Source: Deltaproteobacteria bacterium
Lineage (GTDB): Bacteria > Desulfobacterota > GWC2-55-46
Length of the DNA stretch: 11,159 nt
Reading direction: 5' to 3'
Assembly (NCBI GenBank): GCA_016218095.1
Contig: JACREV010000163.1
Span: forward strand, 1 to 11,159
Positions 1 to 6,851 of the stretch are shown here, in pieces (within the stretch, counting starts at the first letter, position 1; every line of letters starts with the position of its first letter). Both the position numbers and the translations under genes were made by a program. The notes beneath the pieces are model-generated. The model had not been told where the DNA came from, searched no databases, and was given only the letters and a program-made list of their open reading frames with translations.

Positions 1-1050
1 TACAAGAGCGCGGCGGGCGCCTTCGGAAGGCTCGGGTTCGTCATCAAGGCGATAGCCGTATGCAAGATGATCATAAACATAGACCCCTCGGAAGAGGCGG
101 TACAGAATAAACTCGCGGAATTATGCGCCGGGCAGGGGCAGGGCAACCAGCCCCCCGCGGCCCGGCTCTCCGGCCCGGAGCCAAAGGCGCCGCGACCTCC
201 GGAAAGGCATGAGCCTCCGGTAACGGTCCCGAAGACCCCGCTCTTTTCGGACTTCAACGAGGCGGAGTTCCTCGAGGTTGTCAGAAAAGTCAGGTCAAAG
301 GCGCTTAAGGGCGGCGAATACCTCTTTCGCGAGGGGGACCCCGGGGACTCCATCTTCCTTGTCGCGGAGGGCGAGGTCGAGGTCGAGGGGAGCGCGAAAG
401 ACTCGTCCCGCGTCAAGCTCGCCTCATTGAAGGAAGGCTCGATATTCGGCGAGTTCGGTTTTTTCTCGGGATCCAAGAGGACCTCGGATGTAAGGGCAGT
501 CAAGGACTCCGTCATACTCGAGATAACAAAGGCGGAGATAGAAGAGATAACCAGGACGCACAAGAGGGTCTCATCCATCCTCTTCGACTTCTACAAGGAG
601 CGGGTAGTCGACAGGCTCATGGCCTTATCCGAGATATTCAAGCCCCTCTCGGCCGGGGACAGGAAAGAGATACTCGGCAGGCTCGCGCTCAAGAGGTTCG
701 AGAAGGGGGCGTCGATCGCGAAAGAGGGCGAGCGCGGGGAGACGATGTACCTCATAAAGTCCGGCGCGGTCCAGGTCTGGATAAAGGACAGGGAGGGCTC
801 TCGGAAGACCGTGGCGAAGCTCACGGAGGGAGACTTCTTCGGAGAGATCGCGCTTGCCACATCACGGCCCAGGGTCGCCTCCGTCACGGCCCTGCAGGAT
901 ACCGAGCTCGTCGAGTTCGGAAGGGATATCATAAAGGACGTGCTCGGTAAATACCCGGAGATAAAAGGGGTGCTCGAGCGCGTCATAAGGGAGCGGGTCA
1001 CGGGCGCCGTAAAGGCGCGGGATGCGGGAAGCGGCGACCCCCTGCTTTAA
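1..1050 (+). CDS. TPR-like / dual cyclic-nucleotide-binding domain protein (5' partial)
   Basis: Frame 1 is open from the first base, so the gene starts upstream of the window; the ATG at 67 is internal. Residues are numbered from base 1 (349 visible). Residues about 8-42 look like a TPR helix pair (KAIAVCKM followed by NIDP). A proline-rich linker follows (about 48-78), then two cyclic-nucleotide-binding (Crp/CAP effector) domains at about 81-182 and 212-322. The second has a near-canonical phosphate-binding cassette: Gly281-Glu282, then PRVAS with Arg291. The first is more diverged (Gly150-Glu151, Arg160, no Pro before the Arg). No helix-turn-helix, kinase or membrane segment is visible, so it is probably a cytoplasmic sensor or scaffold rather than a transcription factor. 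Ligand and output are unknown, and the missing N-terminus may carry more TPRs. It ends 20 bases before lolD, which suggests co-transcription. Confidence 0.85.
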   Translation, partial: YKSAAGAFGRLGFVIKAIAVCKMIINIDPSEEAVQNKLAELCAGQGQGNQPPAARLSGPEPKAPRPPERHEPPVTVPKTPLFSDFNEAEFLEVVRKVRSKALKGGEYLFREGDPGDSIFLVAEGEVEVEGSAKDSSRVKLASLKEGSIFGEFGFFSGSKRTSDVRAVKDSVILEITKAEIEEITRTHKRVSSILFDFYKERVVDRLMALSEIFKPLSAGDRKEILGRLALKRFEKGASIAKEGERGETMYLIKSGAVQVWIKDREGSRKTVAKLTEGDFFGEIALATSRPRVASVTALQDTELVEFGRDIIKDVLGKYPEIKGVLERVIRERVTGAVKARDAGSGDPLL

Positions 1051-1070
1051 TTTTTTTTAAATTGGTGTAA

Positions 1071-1745
1071 ATGGACCTTATAACCATAAAGGGTCTCTCC
1101 AAGACCTACGGCGGGGCCGCAAAGAAAGTAGAGGTCCTGAAATCCATAGACCTCTCGATAAAAAAGGGCGAGACCGTCGCCATAGTCGGCGCCTCGGGGG
1201 TGGGGAAATCCACGCTCCTTAACATCATGGGCGCGCTCGACAGGCCGTCATCCGGGGAGGTCTTTTACAAGAATGAACCGTTATTCAAGTACGACGACAA
1301 AAAGCTCGCGGCCTTCAGGAACAGATTTATCGGCTTCGTGTTCCAGTTCCACCACCTCCTGCCGGAGTTCACCGCGCTTGAGAACGTAATGCTCCCGGCG
1401 CTTATCGGAGGGGCGAAGCCGGTTGAGGCGAAGGCAAAGGCCGAGACGCTTCTGAAAGAGGTGGGGCTCGGAGAGAGGCTCAACCACAAGCCCGGAGAGC
1501 TCTCGGGCGGGGAACAGCAGAGGACGGCCATGGTCCGCGCCCTCGTGCAAAACCCGGACGTGCTGCTGGCCGACGAGCCGACCGGAAATCTCGATACGAG
1601 GACCGGCGAGGAGGTATTCGAGCTCCTCCTTGAGCTTAACGCCTCCCGTTCCACTACGATGGTCATAGTCACGCATAACGAGAGGCTCGCCGGGAGGCTC
1701 GCGCGGAGGCTCAAGATGGTAGACGGCAACATAAGGGAAGAATAA
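1071..1745 (+). CDS. lolD: Lipoprotein-releasing ABC transporter ATPase LolD
   Basis: This is the ATPase subunit that powers release of outer-membrane lipoproteins from the inner membrane to LolA, acting with LolC/LolE-type permeases. At 224 aa it has the usual length. It is a complete ABC domain: Walker A GASGVGKST (40-48), Q-loop Gln92, signature LSGGEQQR (144-151), Walker B VLLADEP (164-170) and switch His202. The stretch FQFHHLLPEFTALENV around 91-106 is typical of LolD and separates it from the related FtsE and MacB ATPases. The ATG at 1071 gives the expected N-terminus, though the Shine-Dalgarno signal is weak. No lolC/lolE permease gene lies next to it in the window; a cyclic-nucleotide-binding protein precedes it and bamA follows 41 bases later. 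The permease must lie elsewhere, possibly upstream. Confidence 0.93.
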   Translation: MDLITIKGLSKTYGGAAKKVEVLKSIDLSIKKGETVAIVGASGVGKSTLLNIMGALDRPSSGEVFYKNEPLFKYDDKKLAAFRNRFIGFVFQFHHLLPEFTALENVMLPALIGGAKPVEAKAKAETLLKEVGLGERLNHKPGELSGGEQQRTAMVRALVQNPDVLLADEPTGNLDTRTGEEVFELLLELNASRSTTMVIVTHNERLAGRLARRLKMVDGNIREE

Positions 1746-1773
1746 ATACCTGGGCGCCATAATGCCCGTGGAG

Positions 1774-1789
1774 CTGAAAGGAAGCATTG
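1774..1789 (+). promoter_or_regulatory. Ribosome binding site and TTG start of bamA
   Basis: The AAAGGAAG at 1777-1784 is the only good Shine-Dalgarno signal near the beginning of the bamA frame. It points to TTG at 1787, or possibly TTG at 1793, as the start. There is no in-frame ATG that would keep the signal peptide. Translation from either TTG gives a hydrophobic leader ending in Ala-Leu-Ala before Lys26, as expected for an exported protein. The ATG at 1762 is in another frame and opens only a short shadow frame. Confidence 0.65.
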
Positions 1790-4465
1790 CTGTTGAGGTA
1801 CTTAAAGTATTTTTGCCTGGCGCTTTTAGCAATACTCTTCCTGCCGTTCAACGCCCTGGCAAAGGGGCCGAAGGTCATAGTGCTCCCGTTCGAGACGCAC
1901 TCTTCGACGGATATTTCCGCCTTCCGCAGGAACGCGATGGAGGCCGTCGCCTCCGCGCTCGACGCAAGCGGGGCGGAGATAACCGGGCTCGAGACCGTCA
2001 GGGAGATGGTCCTTAAAAAGGGCGTAAAGAGGTTCAGCGAAAAGGACGCGCACTCGATAGCCGACAAGGATAGGGCGGACTTCGCGCTCCTGGGCTCGAT
2101 CACGCGCCTCGGCTCCACGACCGACGTCGACTGGCGCATAATCGACCTCAAGACGGACGCTCCGGCGGCGTTCTTCTACAAGTCCTCCGAGTCCGAGCAG
2201 GAAGTGATAAGGAGGATCAAGGAGAGCGGCGACGAGATGCTCAAAAAGATGGTCTCGGCGCTCGAAGCCCGCCCGGCCTCCAGGACCGGCGTGATAGACG
2301 AAATACTCGTCTACGGCAACCGGAGGGTCGATTCCGAGGCGATACTCAGGAAGGTCACGTCCAAGGCCGGAGAGCCATTCTCCCCCGACGACGTGAAAGA
2401 CGACCTCAGGGCCGTCTACGGCACCGGCTTCTTCGACGACGTCTCCGCGGTATTGACCGACACCGCCTCGGGTAAGCTCCTCATCTTCAACGTCCGCGAG
2501 ATGCCCTTCATAAGGAAGGTCGAGTTCAGCGGAAATAGCGAGATAAAGGACGAGCGCATACGGGAGGCGATAACCATAAAGGAGAACACCGTCCTCGACA
2601 GGGTCATCCTGAACGAGAACGCCGAGAAGATAAAGGCGCTCTACTCCGAAGAGGGTTATTACCTCGCCAAAGTCGATCCAAAGGTCGAGACCGAAGGCGA
2701 GAGCGCGAAGGTCGTCTTCAGGATAGAGGAAGGCCCGGCGGTCAAGGTAAAGAGGATCGCCGTAATAGGGAACAAGTTCTTCACCGACAAGGACATAAAG
2801 GGCTTCATGACGACCTCCGAGAAGGGGTTCTTCTCGGTCATATCAGGCTCAGGCAAGTTCAACGAATTTATGTTTCAGAACGACCTTGCCATAATCATGA
2901 GCCAGTACTTCGACAAGGGTTTCATACAGGCCGACATCCTCGACCAGAGGGTCCTGCTCTCCGAGGACAAGAAGTGGTTCTACATAACGATAGCCTTGAG
3001 CGAGGGCGAACAGTTCAGCATCGGTAACGTCGACGTCAGGGGCGAGCTCCTTAAGTCCCGCGAGGAGACGATCGAGAAGCTAAAGCTCAAGCCCGGAGAG
3101 ATATTCAGCAGGTCGAAGCTCTCCAAGGGGATAGAGACGCTCGTCGACCTCTACGGCGACGAGGGCTACGCCTACGCGGACGTAAAGCCCGTCACAAAAG
3201 TCGACAACGAGAAAAAGACCGTAGACATAACCATAGACCTTAAAAAGAACGAGCTCGTCTACATAGAGCGCATAGACATCTCAGGCAACACGAGGACCAG
3301 GGACAAGGTCATAAGGAGGGAGGTCGAGCTCGGGGAAGGCGACCTCTTCTCCTCGACCGAGCTCAAGAAGAGCAGGAACAACCTCAAGAGGCTCGGCTAC
3401 TTCGAGGACGTGAGGATAGGCCAGGGGCAGGGCTCGGCGTCCGACAAGATGAAGCTCGACGTCGAGGTGAAGGAGCGCCCTACCGGCTCCATCTCGCTCG
3501 GCTTCGGGTACAGCTCGGTCGACAAGCTCATAGGCACGGCCTCCATATCGCAATCGAACTTCATGGGCTCCGGCCTTAAGCTCGACGTCTCAGGGACGGT
3601 GAGCGGCTCTTCCTCGAAGTTCATCATAGGCTTCACCGAGCCGTGGCTCTTCGACAAGCCCATATCCGCGGGCTTCGACGTCTATAACACCGACAAGCAG
3701 TACCCGGACTTCAGCCTCGAGAAGAAGGGCTTCGACATAAGGTTCGGCTTCCCGATAACGAAGCGCTACTCAAAAGGGTATGTCACATACAAGCTCGAGG
3801 ACGTCACCATCTCGGAGGTCGACGAAGAGGCGTCCACCTACATAAAAGAGCAGGAGGGCGAGGCGACCGAGTCGAGCGTCAAGTTCACCTTCCGGCGGGA
3901 CAACCGGGACGACGCGTTCTTCCCGACCGAGGGCTCGGTCATCGTCCTTTCCACCGAGTTCGCGGGCGGGCCGCTCGGCGGCACGAGCTACTTCGTAAAA
4001 TACGAGGGCGAGGCGGTAAAATACTTCTCGCTCCCGTGGGACACGACCTTCTCGGTACACGGCACCCTCGGATACGTCCACAGCTACGACAGCCGCGAGG
4101 TGCCCATATACGAGAAATACTTCCTCGGAGGCATAAATTCCATAAGGGGATTCGAGACGAGGTCAATAGGGCCCAAGGACGCCGAGACAGGAGACGTCAT
4201 AGGCGGATCTACCATGATGGTCGCCAACTTCGAGTACCTCTTCCCGCTATTCTCGCAACAGAGCCTCCGGGGCCTGGTATTCCTCGACGCCGGCAACTCA
4301 TACGACCAGGGCATAGACTTCGGGGACATAAGGACGGGCGCGGGCGTGGGCGTGAGGTGGTACTCGCCTTTAGGGCCGCTCCGCCTCGAGCTCGGATTCA
4401 ACCTCGACCCGCGCGAGGACGAAAGCGCCCAGCAATGGGACTTCGCCATCGGCACGGTGTTTTAA
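1787..4465 (+). CDS. bamA: Outer membrane protein assembly factor BamA with an extra N-terminal domain
   Basis: BamA is the Omp85 barrel that folds and inserts beta-barrel proteins into the outer membrane. At 892 aa it is longer than E. coli BamA (about 810). Residues 1-25 form a signal peptide with probable cleavage after Ala-Leu-Ala. Residues about 27-165 are an additional alpha/beta domain (strand KVIVLPFE, later ADFALLGSITRLG and DWRIIDL) that resembles TolB-N/FlgO-like periplasmic domains. Five POTRA repeats follow at about 168-238, 240-316, 318-406, 409-486 and 490-564, each with the pattern of a strand ending near a Gly-Asn turn. The barrel runs from about 565 to the end, with the L6 loop motif SIRGF (785-789; VRGF/Y in most family members) and a C-terminal Phe892 in FAIGTVF as beta-signal. 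It lies in the classical bamA-skp-lpxD order. The extra domain call is by pattern only; the BamA call is secure. Confidence 0.95.
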   Translation: MLLRYLKYFCLALLAILFLPFNALAKGPKVIVLPFETHSSTDISAFRRNAMEAVASALDASGAEITGLETVREMVLKKGVKRFSEKDAHSIADKDRADFALLGSITRLGSTTDVDWRIIDLKTDAPAAFFYKSSESEQEVIRRIKESGDEMLKKMVSALEARPASRTGVIDEILVYGNRRVDSEAILRKVTSKAGEPFSPDDVKDDLRAVYGTGFFDDVSAVLTDTASGKLLIFNVREMPFIRKVEFSGNSEIKDERIREAITIKENTVLDRVILNENAEKIKALYSEEGYYLAKVDPKVETEGESAKVVFRIEEGPAVKVKRIAVIGNKFFTDKDIKGFMTTSEKGFFSVISGSGKFNEFMFQNDLAIIMSQYFDKGFIQADILDQRVLLSEDKKWFYITIALSEGEQFSIGNVDVRGELLKSREETIEKLKLKPGEIFSRSKLSKGIETLVDLYGDEGYAYADVKPVTKVDNEKKTVDITIDLKKNELVYIERIDISGNTRTRDKVIRREVELGEGDLFSSTELKKSRNNLKRLGYFEDVRIGQGQGSASDKMKLDVEVKERPTGSISLGFGYSSVDKLIGTASISQSNFMGSGLKLDVSGTVSGSSSKFIIGFTEPWLFDKPISAGFDVYNTDKQYPDFSLEKKGFDIRFGFPITKRYSKGYVTYKLEDVTISEVDEEASTYIKEQEGEATESSVKFTFRRDNRDDAFFPTEGSVIVLSTEFAGGPLGGTSYFVKYEGEAVKYFSLPWDTTFSVHGTLGYVHSYDSREVPIYEKYFLGGINSIRGFETRSIGPKDAETGDVIGGSTMMVANFEYLFPLFSQQSLRGLVFLDAGNSYDQGIDFGDIRTGAGVGVRWYSPLGPLRLELGFNLDPREDESAQQWDFAIGTVF

Positions 4466-4491
4466 CGATATCAGAGAAGACCCTGGGAGGA

Positions 4492-4507
4492 CCTTTTTAT
4501 AAAAAGG
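4492..4507. repeat. Perfect 16-bp palindrome after bamA
   Basis: The segment CCTTTTTATAAAAAGG equals its own reverse complement and begins 27 bases after the bamA stop. As RNA it could form only a short, A-U-rich stem with a tiny loop. It could be a weak terminator, a protein-binding palindrome, or part of a palindromic repeat together with the hairpins further on. Confidence 0.6.
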
Positions 4508-4620
4508 CGCTCGGCGCGCGGCCAGAGTAAATGGTGACTTGAGGGAGAAGGTAGACAATCGTTGGATGCGTCTTTGCCCGTCCGGCGAGGACCCCAGACC
4601 TCTCCAAAAATTTTCAGTTC

Positions 4621-4664
4621 TTCCCACAAGGCCTCCCTCAAAAGACTGGGAGGCCTTGTGGGAA
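4621..4664. repeat. Perfect 17-bp inverted repeat (strong hairpin)
   Basis: The left arm (4621-4637, TTCCCACAAGGCCTCCC) is exactly complementary to the right arm (4648-4664), with a 10-base loop of TCAAAAGACT. It is the strongest secondary structure in the window. The + strand continues CTAAAAACC after the stem, so there is no U-tract of a classical intrinsic terminator. The - strand continues GAACTGAAAATTTTT, which is only a poor tract. Alternatives are an RNA processing or stability element between bamA and ompH, or one copy of a dispersed palindromic element. Confidence 0.85.
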
Positions 4665-4688
4665 CTAAAAACCATCGAAGGGGGCTTG

Positions 4689-4711
4689 GGAACCCTTTAG
4701 AAGAAGGTTCC
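4689..4711. repeat. Short hairpin upstream of ompH
   Basis: GGAACC (4689-4694) pairs with GGTTCC (4706-4711) across an 11-base, A/T-containing loop that can add two more A-T pairs. It lies 24 bases after the strong hairpin and about 50 bases before the ompH start. It may belong to the same structured element. On its own it is weak evidence of function. Confidence 0.5.
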
Positions 4712-4760
4712 TCCATAGCGCCTCTCCGAATTCCGTAAACACAAAAAAGGAGAGAGAGTA

Positions 4761-5282
4761 ATGAAAAACATAAAGATAATCGGTCTGGCCCTGCTGGCCT
4801 TCATGTTATTCGCGATGCCGGTTGCCGCAGCGGAAGTCAAAATCGCCTACGCGAACCTGCAGAAGGCCCTGAACGAGTGCGACGCCGGGAAGAAGGCCAA
4901 GGATACGCTTGCGGACGAGGCGAAGAAGCTCGAAGAGGAGCTCAACTCAAAGCAGGAAGAGCTCAAGAAGATGAAGGACGAGATAGACAAGAAGGGCAAG
5001 GTCTGGAACGCCGAGACGAGAGAGGCGAAGGAAAAGGAGTTCAAGAACAGGTCCCAGGAGTTCCAGAAGAGGTTCATGCAGTACGGCGAGGACCTGAACA
5101 AGAGGAAGCAGGAGATAGAGTCGAAGATAATACAGGGTCTCCGCGATACCGTTGAAGAGATAGCGAAGAAGAAGGGTTACAACTATGTTTTCGAGAAGTC
5201 CGTCGGCGGCCTCCTCTACGCCCCCGCTGACGCGGACCTGACCCCCGAGGTCATAAAGGCGTTCAACGCGAAGAAAAAATAA
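4761..5282 (+). CDS. skp: Periplasmic chaperone Skp/OmpH family
   Basis: Skp/OmpH is a periplasmic chaperone that binds unfolded outer-membrane proteins after export and keeps them soluble for the Bam complex. The 173-aa product is of usual size. Residues 1-24 form a signal peptide (Lys-rich start, hydrophobic core, Val-Ala-Ala-Ala before Glu25). The mature protein begins with a KIAYANLQKALNE strand-helix typical of the family. Long Lys/Glu-rich coiled coil (about 40-125) corresponds to the tentacle arms. The C-terminal part (NYVFEKSVGGLLYA, then DLTPEVIKAFN) completes the body domain. A strong Shine-Dalgarno (AAGGAGAG at about 4747-4754) precedes the ATG. It follows bamA after a long structured spacer and precedes lpxD by 12 bases, so it is likely the first gene of a transcript running to msbA or beyond. 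Confidence 0.92.
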   Translation: MKNIKIIGLALLAFMLFAMPVAAAEVKIAYANLQKALNECDAGKKAKDTLADEAKKLEEELNSKQEELKKMKDEIDKKGKVWNAETREAKEKEFKNRSQEFQKRFMQYGEDLNKRKQEIESKIIQGLRDTVEEIAKKKGYNYVFEKSVGGLLYAPADADLTPEVIKAFNAKKK

Positions 5283-5294
5283 CGCAAGGACAAG

Positions 5295-6329
5295 ATGACA
5301 GAAAAGACCCTTGACGAGCTCGCCTCCCTTTTAGGGGGGCGCGTCGCCGGAAACGGAGCCGAGGTCATCCGCTCCGTCGCCGCAATCGACGACGCCGGCC
5401 CGGGCGACATCACCTTCGTCTCGGATAAAAAATACGCGAGGCTCTTGAAGACCACGCGCGCCTCCGCCGTGATTACGCGCGCGAAGGACGCGCCCGAGGG
5501 GCTTAACCTCCTTCTCGTCGAGGACCCGGTAGAGGCGTTCTCGAGGGTACTCGACATCTTCAGGCCTGCGATAGCCCCGCCCCCCGGCATAGACCAGCGC
5601 GCGTTCGTCCACCCGAAGGCCAGAGTGGGCAAGGGTGCCTCCATACAGCCGTTCGTTTACGTCGGAGAGGGCGCTGATATCGGCGACAACGCCGTATTGT
5701 ACCCCGGCGCGTATGTCGGCGCAGACGCGACGATAGGCGAAGGCGCTGTACTCTATTCAGGGGCTACCGTCAGGGAAGGGTGCGTAATCGGCAAGAGGGT
5801 CGTACTCCACTGCAACGCGGTAGTCGGGAGCGACGGCTTCGGCTACTCGAAAGAAGGCGCTATTTACAAAAAGATACCCCAGCGGGGGATAGTGCGGATA
5901 GGCGACGACGCCGAGATAGGCGCGTGCTCGACGATCGACAGGGCGACCGTCGGCGAGACGGTCGTAGGGCGCGGCACAAAGATAGACAACCTCGTCCAAG
6001 TCGCGCACAATGTGAAGATAGGCGAGGACGCGGTAATAGCCGCCCAGACCGGGATAGCGGGCTCGACGCGCATAGGCTCAAGGGTCCAGTTCGGCGGGCA
6101 GGTCGGGGTGACCGGCCACATAGATGTCGGAGCGGACGTAATGGTCGGCGCAAAATCAGGCGTCATAAACGACGTCGCTCCCCGCGGGATCGTCTCAGGC
6201 ATACCGGCCATAAACCACTCGGACTGGCTAAAGGCCGAGGCGGTATTCGGAAAACTCCCGGAACTCAAGAAAAAGCTCGGTGAGCTTGAAAAGAGGCTCT
6301 CGGAGCTCGAGGAAAAGAGCAAGGGCTAA
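5295..6329 (+). CDS. lpxD: UDP-3-O-(3-hydroxyacyl)glucosamine N-acyltransferase LpxD
   Basis: LpxD transfers a 3-hydroxyacyl chain from acyl carrier protein to the 2-amino group of UDP-3-O-acyl-glucosamine, the third step of lipid A synthesis in the cytoplasm. The 344 aa match the family length. Residues 1-97 form the N-terminal uridine-binding domain (FVSDKKYA around 41-48). Residues about 100-305 form a left-handed beta helix of hexapeptide repeats (for example VGEGADIG, VGADATIG). His238 in VQVAHNV corresponds to the catalytic His239 of E. coli, and His275 in VTGHID to His276. The C-terminal 30 residues form a Lys/Glu/Leu-rich helix that may help trimerise or bind ACP. The ATG has an AAGGA Shine-Dalgarno at 5285-5289. 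Confidence 0.95.
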   Translation: MTEKTLDELASLLGGRVAGNGAEVIRSVAAIDDAGPGDITFVSDKKYARLLKTTRASAVITRAKDAPEGLNLLLVEDPVEAFSRVLDIFRPAIAPPPGIDQRAFVHPKARVGKGASIQPFVYVGEGADIGDNAVLYPGAYVGADATIGEGAVLYSGATVREGCVIGKRVVLHCNAVVGSDGFGYSKEGAIYKKIPQRGIVRIGDDAEIGACSTIDRATVGETVVGRGTKIDNLVQVAHNVKIGEDAVIAAQTGIAGSTRIGSRVQFGGQVGVTGHIDVGADVMVGAKSGVINDVAPRGIVSGIPAINHSDWLKAEAVFGKLPELKKKLGELEKRLSELEEKSKG

Positions 6330-6336
6330 GGTCCGG

Positions 6337-6358
6337 TTTTTCGCCGTGTCGGCAAAAA
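6337..6358. other. Small hairpin between lpxD and fabZ
   Basis: TTTTT-C-GCCG (6337-6346) can pair with CGGC-AAAAA (6350-6358) around a TGT loop, with one unpaired C. It starts 8 bases after the lpxD stop, in a 60-base gap. The bases after it (GCAGAAGC) do not form a U-tract, so it is not a standard terminator on the + strand. It might be an mRNA processing or stability element, or chance. Confidence 0.4.
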
Positions 6359-6389
6359 GCAGAAGCGATTATTTTTCAGAGGGGGCCGC

Positions 6390-6818
6390 ATGATAGACGT
6401 GAAGGAGATCCAGACCATACTGCCTCACCGTTACCCGTTCCTCCTGATAGACAGGATACTCGAGCTCGACCCAGGAAAGTCGGCGAAGGGGCTCAAGAAC
6501 GTCACGATAAACGAGCCGTTCTTCCTGGGGCACTTCCCGGGCCATCCTATAATGCCCGGTGTCCTCATAATAGAGGCGATGGCGCAGGTCGGGGGGGTCC
6601 TCGCCTTCAAGTCAGCGTCCGTGAACAACAAGGTCGTCTACTTCATGGGCATAGACAAGGCCAGGTTCAGGAGACCGGTCACCCCGGGAGACACGCTCAC
6701 GATAAACGTGGTCGTGACAAAATCCAGGGGTTCCATCTGGGCCTTCAAGGCGGAGGCGTTTGTTGCCGACGCCCTCGTGGCCGAGGCAGAGCTTATGGCC
6801 ACTATAATGGAGAAGTAA
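6390..6818 (+). CDS. fabZ: 3-hydroxyacyl-[acyl-carrier-protein] dehydratase FabZ
   Basis: FabZ dehydrates 3-hydroxyacyl-ACP to trans-2-enoyl-ACP in fatty acid elongation. It competes with LpxA and LpxD for the same 3-hydroxyacyl-ACP, which is why it is commonly encoded among the lpx genes. The 142-aa hot-dog fold has ILPHRYPFLLID near the N-terminus (10-21) and the active-site segment LGHFPGHPIMPGVLIIEAMAQ around 46-66. His48 is the catalytic histidine and Glu62 the partner acid. There is no Leu/Met change or second domain suggesting FabA-type isomerase activity, though that cannot be settled from sequence alone. The Shine-Dalgarno is GAGGGGG at 6379-6385. It sits 60 bases after lpxD and 33 bases before lpxA. 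Confidence 0.95.
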   Translation: MIDVKEIQTILPHRYPFLLIDRILELDPGKSAKGLKNVTINEPFFLGHFPGHPIMPGVLIIEAMAQVGGVLAFKSASVNNKVVYFMGIDKARFRRPVTPGDTLTINVVVTKSRGSIWAFKAEAFVADALVAEAELMATIMEK

Positions 6819-6851
6819 ACAATTTCGAGGCCTTCGGGAGAGAGGGAAGAG

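Larger units (their letters stand above)
4466..4760. other. Structured non-coding spacer between bamA and ompH
   Basis: This 295-base gap is much larger than any other gap in the cluster (1 to 60 bases). It has no credible gene: the frames crossing it lack a sensible start, codon style or recognisable product. It contains a 16-bp palindrome just after bamA, a long perfect inverted repeat in the middle, a shorter hairpin, and then the ompH Shine-Dalgarno. I could not find a convincing sigma-70 promoter pair, nor a hairpin followed by a clear run of T. It may hold the ompH promoter, a processing or attenuation site, or a dispersed palindromic repeat. The sequence alone does not decide. Confidence 0.7.

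Noticed and set aside
1051..1058. Run of eight T right after the first gene, as an intrinsic terminator
   Set aside because: The bases before it do not form a stable GC-rich stem, and lolD starts only 13 bases after the run.
1762..2016. Small + strand frame beginning with ATG upstream of the bamA start
   Set aside because: It lies in another frame across the bamA signal peptide and extra domain, has no good Shine-Dalgarno and gives an Arg/Gly-rich product without motifs.
4036..4530. 164-aa + strand frame overlapping the bamA barrel
   Set aside because: It is an Arg/Pro-rich out-of-frame reading of the BamA barrel; bamA is unbroken through the same bases.
4539..4559. TTGAGG and GACAAT as a sigma-70 promoter for ompH
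   Set aside because: The spacing is only 9 bases, far from the usual 16-18, and both boxes are imperfect.
4370..4716. Two overlapping - strand frames spanning the bamA end and the spacer
   Set aside because: They run through the palindromes and the bamA 3' end, overlap each other, and resemble no known protein. A dispersed repeat explains them better than a gene.
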